Below, in pieces: positions 51,241 through 57,825 of a DNA stretch of 64,000 nt (its first letter is position 1; each line of letters opens with the position of its first letter). The stretch comes from JAVJST01 sp040219295 (GTDB lineage Bacteria > Pseudomonadota > Alphaproteobacteria > Rhodospirillales > Casp-alpha2): NCBI GenBank assembly GCA_040219295.1, contig JAVJST010000002.1, positions 62,001 through 126,000 on the forward strand, written 5' to 3'. The notes beneath the pieces are model-generated. The model was not told the origin of the DNA and ran no database searches. It saw only the letters and a program-made list of their open reading frames with translations. The position numbers were made by a program, and so were the translations under genes.

Positions 51241-51274
51241 GAGTAGGCCGGCTTGGTTAACAAGAGGTTGACCC
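51241..51274 (-). promoter_or_regulatory. CtrA-dependent promoter of the fliL motor operon
   Basis: TTAA (51258-51261), seven bases, then TTGACC (51269-51274): one base off a perfect CtrA box. Read leftwards, the -10-like TACTCT is at 51241-51246, in the same phase as at flgB and flhX. Confidence 0.65.
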
Positions 51275-51470
51275 CCGGCTGAACGGCCGCCGGCACGTTG
51301 CCGGATCGACCGGATCCCGGGCTCAGCCGAAGCGCACGAATACCTTGAAAATCAAGCCCGATTCCCGAATCCGATAATACCAAATCGCGGCGCGTGTGCA
51401 CAACTCGGCGCCTGTCCGCTGACGGCATGGTTTCGGCGAGCCGCTGCCCCCCGACTGCCCGGCCGGAGGG

Positions 51471-51480
51471 CGGCAGATCA
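51471..51480 (+). promoter_or_regulatory. FlbD-like enhancer element upstream of flgF
   Basis: CGGCAGATCA lies about 100 bases before the flgF sigma-54 -24 element. The CGGCA core and distance match the elements before flgE and flgI. Confidence 0.35.
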
Positions 51481-51542
51481 TACTCGGTAAATCGTTCCGG
51501 TGGTCACGGACAATCCTGCCCCATCCACCTTCGCCTGTCCTT

Positions 51543-51555
51543 CAATTAGTTGAAA
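51543..51555 (-). promoter_or_regulatory. IHF-like site upstream of flgF
   Basis: Read leftwards, this is TTTCAA-CTAA-TTG, 12 of 13 positions of the IHF consensus WATCAANNNNTTR. It sits between the enhancer-like element and the sigma-54 promoter. Confidence 0.45.
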
Positions 51556-51572
51556 TATATAGAAAAAATTGT

Positions 51573-51588
51573 TGGCACGCATTCTGCA
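51573..51588 (+). promoter_or_regulatory. Sigma-54 promoter of flgF
   Basis: TGGCAC-GCATT-CTGCA: a full -24 element, a five-base spacer and a -12 element one base from TTGCA, with the correct GG-to-GC distance. It ends 51 bases before the flgF ATG. Confidence 0.8.
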
Positions 51589-51638
51589 ACGATGGGGCCG
51601 GGTATGAAAACTGAACTCAGGTTCAAAGGTGGAAACCG

Positions 51639-52379
51639 ATGGAAACAACTTCGTTCATTGCCTTGTCCAGGCAAATGGTCTTGCGACGCGAAATGGATGT
51701 CGTCGCCAACAACATCGCCAACATGAACACCAACGGGTTCAAGGGTGAAAAGATGATGTTCGTTGAGCATCTGGTGCGTTCCAGGAGCGACGAGCACGTA
51801 CTGGGGGAAAAACTCTCGTACGTTCGCGACGTCGCGACTATTCGCGACACCAGCCCGGGACACTTGATCTCGACCGGCAATTCGCTCGATCTGGCAATCA
51901 GCGGGGACGCGTACTTCGCGGTCGAGACGGACGTCGGCGAGCGATACACGCGGAACGGCCGCTTCCAGCTCGATCAGACCGGACAACTGGTCACCCAGTC
52001 GGGTGACCTGGTTCTGTCCGATACGGGCACGCCGTTCTTTTTCGGCCCGACGGACACTCAGATCGCCGTCAACGGCGACGGCACCATCTCGACCGAAAAC
52101 GGAACGCTGGGCCGGCTTCGGGTCGTTGAGTTCGCAAACCCGCTGGCGCTTCAGCAGGAGAGCTCCCTTCTGTTCAGCGCGGGCGACGACAACCAGCCCG
52201 AGGCCTCCGAAACGGCTCGGGTGAACCAGGGCATGCTGGAGAGTTCAAACATCCAGCCGATCATCGAGCTGACGCGGATGATCGAGGTCCACCGAAGCTA
52301 CGACAACGTGAAGAAGTTCATCGAGAAGGAAGACGAGCGGCAGCGCTCGATGATCCGGACGATGAACGAGAACGCCTAA
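51639..52379 (+). CDS. flgF: Flagellar basal-body rod protein FlgF
   Basis: 246 residues. The rod N-terminus is MVLRREMDVVANNIANMNTNGFKGE, the central hook-basal motif is DLAISGDAYFAVETDVG, and the C-terminal helix is MIEVHRSYDNVKKFIEKEDERQRSMI. It forms part of the proximal rod. First of flgF-flgG-flgA-flgH. Confidence 0.95.
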   Translation: METTSFIALSRQMVLRREMDVVANNIANMNTNGFKGEKMMFVEHLVRSRSDEHVLGEKLSYVRDVATIRDTSPGHLISTGNSLDLAISGDAYFAVETDVGERYTRNGRFQLDQTGQLVTQSGDLVLSDTGTPFFFGPTDTQIAVNGDGTISTENGTLGRLRVVEFANPLALQQESSLLFSAGDDNQPEASETARVNQGMLESSNIQPIIELTRMIEVHRSYDNVKKFIEKEDERQRSMIRTMNENA

Positions 52380-52421
52380 TCACAAACAACAAAAAACTGA
52401 CCTTATGAAAGGACGGGAACA

Positions 52422-53207
52422 ATGAGATCTCTGAGCATCGCGGCCACGGGCATGTTGGCCCAGCAGCGCAACGTGGAGGTTGTTTCGAACAACCTCGCGA
52501 ACATGAACACCACCGCTTACATGCGGCGACGCACCGAGTTTCACGATCTGCTGTACCAGAACCTAAGGCGTGTCGGCACGTCTTCGTCCGACGCTGGCAC
52601 GATTGTGCCCTCGGGTGTGCAGATCGGTCTCGGAACGAAACTCGCGGCGGTGTACCGCATCCATGAGCAGGGCAACCTGACGCCGACGGACAACACCTTC
52701 GACGTTGCCATCCAGGGCGAGGGTTTCTTCCCGATCAATCTGCCGACAGGCGAGGTCGCCTACACCCGGGACGGAACGTTCCAGCTCAACGCCAACGGCG
52801 AACTGGTGACGCATGACGGCTACACGGTCGGGCCCAACATCACCGTGCCCGAGGACGCCATCGACGTCACGGTCAACGCCAGCGGCGAAGTCCTCGCCAA
52901 GATTCAGGGCCAGGTGAACCTGCAGAACGTCGGGCAAATCCAGGTCGCGACGTTCCCCAACCCCGCCGGCCTTCAGGCGGAGGGCAACAATCTGTTCACC
53001 GAAACACCGGCATCCGGCACGCCGACGCTCGGCAATCCGGGCGAGGCCGGCTTCGGGTCTCTGCTGCAGGGCTTCCTCGAGACGTCGAACGTCAACGCGG
53101 TCGAGGAAATCTCAAACCTGATCTCGGCCCAACGCGCCTACGAAATGAACTCGAAGGTCATCCAGACCTCCGACGACATGATGGGCACGCTGTCGAACGT
53201 CCGCTAA
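52422..53207 (+). CDS. flgG: Flagellar distal rod protein FlgG
   Basis: 261 residues, standard length. ATGMLAQQRNVEVVSNNLANMNTTAYMRRR starts it, FDVAIQGEGFFPINLPTGEVAYTRDG is the middle motif, and ISNLISAQRAYEMNSKVIQTSDDM ends it. It builds the distal rod. ATGAAAGGACGGGA precedes the ATG as ribosome site. Confidence 0.97.
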   Translation: MRSLSIAATGMLAQQRNVEVVSNNLANMNTTAYMRRRTEFHDLLYQNLRRVGTSSSDAGTIVPSGVQIGLGTKLAAVYRIHEQGNLTPTDNTFDVAIQGEGFFPINLPTGEVAYTRDGTFQLNANGELVTHDGYTVGPNITVPEDAIDVTVNASGEVLAKIQGQVNLQNVGQIQVATFPNPAGLQAEGNNLFTETPASGTPTLGNPGEAGFGSLLQGFLETSNVNAVEEISNLISAQRAYEMNSKVIQTSDDMMGTLSNVR

Positions 53208-53219
53208 CGGAGAATGATC

Positions 53220-54224
53220 ATGCGGACCTTCCTCATCATTCTGGGCGTCGCGGCGGTGATCTTCGCCGCGATCCCGACATCCACCGCCACGGCGGCCGGA
53301 TCGTCGCGGCAGGCCTCGGACCAGGATGCGCTCGTCGGCTCGCCGGTGGCACTGCGTCCATCCGCGATCGTCGACGGCGAGTTGATCCTGCTCGGCGATC
53401 TGTTCGAGAACACGGGGGATCTCGCCACGGAACCCGTCGCCTACGCCCCGGATCCGGGACGCCAGGCGACTTACGGGGCTCAGTGGCTTTATCAGATTGC
53501 CCGGCACTTCCGCCTCGACTGGAGACCGATGAGTACGCGCGACGTCACCGTCATCGAACGGGCCAGCCAGGTCGTGACACGGGAAGAAATCGAGCAGGAA
53601 CTGCTCGTCGCGATCGGTGATCAGTCGACCGGCGGCGATCTTTCGGTTCAACTGAGCAACCGTACGCTCGAGCTGCACCTGCCGGTCACGTCTCGCGGCG
53701 GAATCGAGGTCGCCGATCTCGACTACGATGTCGTTTCCGGCCGCATGACGGCCATCATCGTGGCACCGGCGGGCGATCCCCTGGCCCAGCGAATCCGGGT
53801 CTCGGGCGTCGTCCTTCAGGTGATGGAAATTCCGGTCATGACGCGTCATGTCGCACGCGGCGAGCTGATTTCGGAACGGGATATAGAATGGCGCCGCGTG
53901 GACGCCAACAAGGTACCGCGCGATGCCGTCACCAGTCTGGATGAACTTGTCGGAATGGCGCCGCGACGCGGTCTCCGTGTCGGCTCGGCCGTGCGCCTGA
54001 GTGAAATCGAGGCGCCGGAACTTGTAGCCCGACACAGCCTGGTCACCATCAGCATCGAATACCCGATGATGCGCTTGACGGCCCAGGGCAAGGCACTAGA
54101 CGCCGGCGCACTCGGCGAAGTCATCCGGGTCCAGAACACGCGCAGCAAGAAGTTGGTCGAGGCGACGGTGACAGGGCCGGGTCAGGCCTTGGTCCAGGCA
54201 TCAACGCTCGTCGCGATGAACTGA
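53220..54224 (+). CDS. flgA: Flagellar P-ring assembly chaperone FlgA
   Basis: 334 residues with a signal peptide (MRTFLIILGVAAVIFAAIP). The SAF domain begins VMEIPVMTRHVARGELISERDIEW at about residue 205, and the C-terminus has VRVQNTRSKK-type beta strands (EVIRVQNTRSKKLVEATV). It assists FlgI polymerisation in the periplasm. The ATG at 53220 is chosen because GGAG lies seven bases upstream; the ATG at 53214 is too close. Confidence 0.93.
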   Translation: MRTFLIILGVAAVIFAAIPTSTATAAGSSRQASDQDALVGSPVALRPSAIVDGELILLGDLFENTGDLATEPVAYAPDPGRQATYGAQWLYQIARHFRLDWRPMSTRDVTVIERASQVVTREEIEQELLVAIGDQSTGGDLSVQLSNRTLELHLPVTSRGGIEVADLDYDVVSGRMTAIIVAPAGDPLAQRIRVSGVVLQVMEIPVMTRHVARGELISERDIEWRRVDANKVPRDAVTSLDELVGMAPRRGLRVGSAVRLSEIEAPELVARHSLVTISIEYPMMRLTAQGKALDAGALGEVIRVQNTRSKKLVEATVTGPGQALVQASTLVAMN

Positions 54225-54283
54225 GCGCGAACAGACAACAACCCGTTCGACGCCCGCCAAGGGCCGGACAAGGAAAACCAACG

Positions 54284-55051
54284 ATGGATACGAACCGAAC
54301 CCTATCGACCGTGAAGATTGCCGCGATGGCCGCTGTGTTCTCGGCACTCGCCGGCTGTCAGACCTTCACCAAGCTCTCCGAGGTCGGGCAGGAGCCCGTG
54401 CTGGCGGACATTCACAACCCGGTCGCGGCGCCGAACTACCGCCCGGTGACCATGCCAATGCCGGCACCGAAGGCAGTCGAGGACAATCCGAATTCGCTGT
54501 GGCGGTCGGGCGCCAAGGCCTTTTTCCGGGACCACCGGGCGAAGGACGTCGGCGATATCCTGACCGTGCGCCTTGCCCTCGACGACAGCGCGACGTTGGC
54601 CAACAACACGACCCGGGACCGGACCGACAGCGAAGATGTCGACGTGACCTCTCTGCTCGGCTACGAAGACCACCTCGACGCCATCTTCCCGTCGAGCATC
54701 AATAGCCCGGCTGGCTCGATTGCCGAGTTCGGCAACACCCACTCGACCGACGGTGACGGACAGATCATACGAAGCGAAGAGATCAATCTGCAGTTCGCGG
54801 CGATCATCACCCAGATCCTGCCCAACGGTAACCTGGTCATCATGGGCCGGCAGGAAGTGCGCGTGAACGCGGAACTCCGCGAGCTGCTGGTCACCGGCAT
54901 CGTACGGACCAGCGACATCGACACCGACAACACCATCGATCACACGAAAATCGCAGAGATGCGCGTCGGATACGGCGGCCGCGGTTCTCTAAGCGATCTG
55001 CAGCAGCCGCGTTGGGGCATGCAGATCTGGGATATCATCTTCCCGTTCTAG
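54284..55051 (+). CDS. flgH: Flagellar L-ring lipoprotein FlgH
   Basis: 255 residues. The signal ends in the lipobox LAGC (about residue 25). DILTVRLALDDSATLANNTTRDRTDS and ITQILPNGNLVIMGRQEVRVNAELRELLVTGIVR are the conserved FlgH regions. It forms the outer-membrane ring around the rod. It is the last gene of the flgF operon and is followed by a strong terminator. Confidence 0.96.
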   Translation: MDTNRTLSTVKIAAMAAVFSALAGCQTFTKLSEVGQEPVLADIHNPVAAPNYRPVTMPMPAPKAVEDNPNSLWRSGAKAFFRDHRAKDVGDILTVRLALDDSATLANNTTRDRTDSEDVDVTSLLGYEDHLDAIFPSSINSPAGSIAEFGNTHSTDGDGQIIRSEEINLQFAAIITQILPNGNLVIMGRQEVRVNAELRELLVTGIVRTSDIDTDNTIDHTKIAEMRVGYGGRGSLSDLQQPRWGMQIWDIIFPF

Positions 55052-55081
55052 GTTCGCCGTTTAGAACCTGGTTCACCTTCA

Positions 55082-55110
55082 CGGCCGGTGCCTCGCACCG
55101 GCCGTTTTTT
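55082..55110 (+). terminator. Rho-independent terminator after flgH
   Basis: CGGCCGGTGC (55082-55091) and GCACCGGCCG (55095-55104) form a perfect 10-bp stem with a CTC loop, followed by six T. Confidence 0.92.
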
Positions 55111-55123
55111 CGCTGGGTAAACG

Positions 55124-55145
55124 AAAAACGGGCGCCGAAGCGCCC
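55124..55145 (-). terminator. Rho-independent terminator after dksA
   Basis: Read leftwards, GGGCGC-TTCG-GCGCCC (55130-55145) is followed by G and a five-T run (55124-55128). The cUUCGg-type tetraloop makes it very stable. It is back to back with the flgH terminator. Confidence 0.85.
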
Positions 55146-55172
55146 GCCATCAATCGTTCTTGACGCAACCGT

Positions 55173-55589
55173 TCAGTCGTCGCGATGAGTGCGTTCCATC
55201 CGCTCGTGACGTTCCTGGGCCTCAATGCTCAACGTCGCGATGGGGCGGGCTTCGAGCCGCGAAAGGCCGATCGGCTCCTGGGTTTCCTCGCAGTAACCGT
55301 AGGAACCTTCGTCGATACGCTGCAGCGCCGAATCGATCTTGGCGATCAGCTTGCGCGCGCGGTCACGGGTCCGGAGTTCCAGCGACCGTTCTGTCTCGAT
55401 CGATGCCCGGTCGGCGATGTCCGGTTCGACGATGCCGCCTTCCTGCAGGCTCTGAAGAGTATCGTTGGATTCATCGACCAGCTCGGCGCGCCAGCGCAAG
55501 AGCTTCTGGCGGAAATACTCCTGCATGGTCGGGCTCATGAACTCTTCCTTGTCGCTCGGCTTGTAATCCGGGGGCAGGGTAACGGTCAT
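55173..55589 (-). CDS. dksA: RNA polymerase-binding transcription factor DksA, cysteine-poor type
   Basis: 138 residues. The coiled coil starts at about residue 25 (EYFRQKLLRWRAELVDES), with the acidic tip in EPDIADRASIETE. The zinc-finger region reads YGYCEETQEPIGLSRLEARPIA then LSIEAQER: only the first of four zinc cysteines remains, the others being Thr, Ser and Ala. Single-cysteine DksA proteins are known in alphaproteobacteria. It acts with ppGpp on RNA polymerase to adjust rRNA and amino-acid promoters. Its own terminator follows at 55124. Confidence 0.93.
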   Translation of the reverse strand: MTVTLPPDYKPSDKEEFMSPTMQEYFRQKLLRWRAELVDESNDTLQSLQEGGIVEPDIADRASIETERSLELRTRDRARKLIAKIDSALQRIDEGSYGYCEETQEPIGLSRLEARPIATLSIEAQERHERMERTHRDD

Positions 55590-55790
55590 GGGCTTGGGAA
55601 CTCCTGTACTTCAACCTGGTTCTTGGTCCAAGTCGCCGAAGGCGGGGCCTGAAAACGGCGCGGAATATATTGAGCCCGTCCCGGAACCGCAAGGCATTTC
55701 CCACACTCCAGGCGAACGAAAGGGCCCTGGCGCACCGATCCCGGCTTCAGTCGACCGTTTCCGTAAGGCGACAGCCGCCAATTCCACGGT

Positions 55791-56231
55791 TCAGATATCG
55801 CGGGTCAGTTTGGCAATTTCGATTTCGGCGCGCATTTCGATCTCGTCGATCAGTTCGTTCAGAACCGGATCTTCGACGTGCTGGCGCTTCTGCCGCATCT
55901 GGTGTGCGAGATCGGCGAGATGTTCCTTCGACACCGCACCCATCAGGATTTCCAGACGCACGTCCTCGAGCCGATCCAGCAAACTGTCGCCGTAATCGAT
56001 CAACAGACCCCGAGAACGCCCGTCGGTCGAGGTCCCAACTTCCTGAACGGCGAATACGCCGCCAACGGCTGTGACACCCTTGACCGCGCCGGCCTTGTTC
56101 GCACCCTGAGTTTCCGCAGCACCGCGCAGCGCGTCAGCGAAGCTTTCGTCGCTGTCGCTCGTTCTGCGGGCTTTCTTGGTGCGTTGCGGCCCGGTGCTAC
56201 TCCCGATCCGGTCGACTTTAAAGTCAGCCAT
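55791..56231 (-). CDS. fliX: Flagellar assembly regulator FliX
   Basis: 146 residues. The N-terminus MADFKVDRIGSS, a disordered Ser/Ala/Gly region, and the helical C-terminal domain GDSLLDRLEDVRLEILMGAV, ending EIEMRAEIEIAKLTRDI, are the FliX pattern. In Caulobacter, FliX couples basal-body assembly to FlbD activation of sigma-54 promoters. This fits the sigma-54/CGGCA promoters at flgF, flgE and flgI. AGGAAG before the ATG at 56231 fixes the start. Confidence 0.87.
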   Translation of the reverse strand: MADFKVDRIGSSTGPQRTKKARRTSDSDESFADALRGAAETQGANKAGAVKGVTAVGGVFAVQEVGTSTDGRSRGLLIDYGDSLLDRLEDVRLEILMGAVSKEHLADLAHQMRQKRQHVEDPVLNELIDEIEMRAEIEIAKLTRDI

Positions 56232-56569
56232 CGTCTTCCTGTCTGCGTTGACGGACACGCGAATCCCGCTAGTCCGAAGGACTCCATCGGCACGCCAAGT
56301 GTGACGAAACATGTGCTGAATGTCGACAACACGGTTTGATTGCTGGATATTCGGGCGGTTCAGGCGGGCGCCGTCTTTACCTGAAGGCGATCTTCGAATA
56401 CGTCGTGGTCGTCGGATTCGCCTGTCATCGCTCACAGCGCCCTGGGATCAGCTGGTATGCACTCGCCGTCAAAACCGATGTTTTCGCCGATTACCGGCCC
56501 GGCATCGTCGCCGGAAGTTCGAATGCGACGCTTGCAGGCATTCGGCGACATGAGACCGGACGGTCGCAG
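56232..56569. other. Intergenic region between fliX and the ABC ATPase
   Basis: 338 bases separate the divergent fliX and ATPase starts. The ATPase frame stays open for 78 codons upstream but reads as a non-family sequence (for example RRLYLKAIFEYVVVVGF). I found no CtrA box, sigma-54 element or RNA gene. Confidence 0.5.
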
Positions 56570-57628
56570 ATGAGCGCCCGCCTCGCGACTGAGAATGTGT
56601 CGCATGCCTTCGGACAGCGTCCGGTCATTGACCGCGTTTCGCTGGCGGTCGAACAAGGCGAGATCGCCTGCCTGTTAGGTCCCTCGGGCTGCGGCAAGAC
56701 CACACTGCTTCGGATCGTCGCCGGTCTGGAACGGCTGCAGGCCGGCAAGGTGACGATCGGCGACAGAGTGGTGGCGGATCCGGGCACAATCGACCTGCCG
56801 CCGGAATCCCGTTCTGTCGGCCTGATGTTTCAGGATTACGCCCTGTTTCCCCATCTGACCGTGATTGAGAATGTCAGCTTCGGCATTCAATCGCCGGATG
56901 CCGAAACCCGTCGTCGGCTCGACGTTCGGCTGGAACTGATGGGACTCGCCGCATATCGCGACCGATACCCGCATGAACTATCGGGCGGACAGCAGCAGCG
57001 CGTCGCCCTGCTCCGCGCGACCGCCCCGAACCCGACGGTGCTTCTGCTCGACGAGCCCTTCACCGGCCTTGACACCACATTACGCACGCAGGTTCGCGAT
57101 CAGGCGCTGGAGTATCTGGCGGCTCAGGGTCAGACGGCGCTGATGGTGACCCATGATCCGGAAGAAGCGATGTATATGGCAAATCGCCTGTTTGTCATGG
57201 ATCGGGGGGTCATCGCGCAGTCCGGATCGCCGATTGATGTTTATACGCGTCCGGTATCGCCCTTCGTGGCGGGCCTGTTCGGCCCGCTCAACGCAATCCC
57301 GGTCCGGAACCGCTCTGACGGCGCTGTCGACACGCCTTTCGGACCGGTGCCTTTGAAAGGCGACCCGTCACCCGGCCGGCTATCGCTGCTCGTACGGCCC
57401 GAACACGTCCGAGTACTTGACGAGAACACCGGCGCCGGCACGCCCATGTCGGTGGTCTGGTGCCGTTCGATCGGTCGCTCCACTCAGGTCCGGCTCGCGC
57501 TCGAGACGGACCCGTCGTCCACGTTGATGGCCAGGGTGGACGGCGCGTTCGCGGGCGTTAACGGTCAACCGGTTCGCGTCGTGATCGACCCCGGGGACGT
57601 TCTGGTGTTCACCGACAAAGACGGCTGA
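56570..57628 (+). CDS. ABC transporter ATP-binding protein (FbpC/PotA-like), orphan
   Basis: 352 residues. Walker A is GPSGCGKTT, the Q-loop lies in LMFQDYALFPHLTV, the signature is LSGGQQQRVALLRA, Walker B is VLLLDEPFTGLD, and the switch is MVTHDPEEAM. A C-terminal TOBE-like domain runs from about residue 245 (LSLLVRPEHVRVL). This type energises iron(III), spermidine/putrescine or molybdate-type importers. No permease or binding protein is adjacent, so partner and substrate are unknown. The ATG at 56570 has only a weak upstream GGACGG. Confidence 0.85.
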   Translation: MSARLATENVSHAFGQRPVIDRVSLAVEQGEIACLLGPSGCGKTTLLRIVAGLERLQAGKVTIGDRVVADPGTIDLPPESRSVGLMFQDYALFPHLTVIENVSFGIQSPDAETRRRLDVRLELMGLAAYRDRYPHELSGGQQQRVALLRATAPNPTVLLLDEPFTGLDTTLRTQVRDQALEYLAAQGQTALMVTHDPEEAMYMANRLFVMDRGVIAQSGSPIDVYTRPVSPFVAGLFGPLNAIPVRNRSDGAVDTPFGPVPLKGDPSPGRLSLLVRPEHVRVLDENTGAGTPMSVVWCRSIGRSTQVRLALETDPSSTLMARVDGAFAGVNGQPVRVVIDPGDVLVFTDKDG

Positions 57629-57630
57629 AA

Positions 57631-57646
57631 CCGGCAAAAATTTCGC
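57631..57646 (+). promoter_or_regulatory. FlbD-like enhancer element upstream of flgE
   Basis: CCGGCAAAAATTTCGC lies just after the ATPase stop and about 100 bases before the flgE -24 element. It shares CGGCAAAAA with the element before flgI. Confidence 0.5.
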
Positions 57647-57701
57647 AGGCGGCCGTCATCCGGCAAGCCATGCAAGGGCCGGCACCGGGCCTCTCGATAT
57701 T

Positions 57702-57714
57702 AATCAAGCAATTT
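57702..57714 (+). promoter_or_regulatory. IHF-like site upstream of flgE
   Basis: AATCAA-GCAA-TTT matches 12 of 13 positions of WATCAANNNNTTR. It lies between the enhancer-like element and the sigma-54 promoter. Confidence 0.5.
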
Positions 57715-57738
57715 CAGATAGTTAGATTCTGCCGAAAG

Positions 57739-57754
57739 TGGCACCCGTCTTGCA
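57739..57754 (+). promoter_or_regulatory. Sigma-54 promoter of flgE
   Basis: TGGCAC-CCGTC-TTGCA is a perfect -24/-12 consensus with the correct spacing, ending 71 bases before the flgE ATG. Confidence 0.88.
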
Positions 57755-57825
57755 TCGCAAGGCGTGGCGCAATGCGTCCGGACCGCCGTCAGGTCCGCCG
57801 CACGACACACAAGGCAGTTCTGAAC

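Larger units (their letters stand above)
51187..51638. other. Divergent flagellar regulatory region (fliL/flgF)
   Basis: 452 bases between divergent flagellar units with no credible gene. From left to right it holds the leftward CtrA promoter of fliL, a CGGCA element, an IHF-like site and the rightward sigma-54 promoter of flgF, each listed separately. Confidence 0.7.

Noticed and set aside
56336..56569. 78-codon upstream extension of the orphan ABC ATPase
   Set aside because: Family members start at the SARLATENVSHAFG segment, and the extension has no matching domain.
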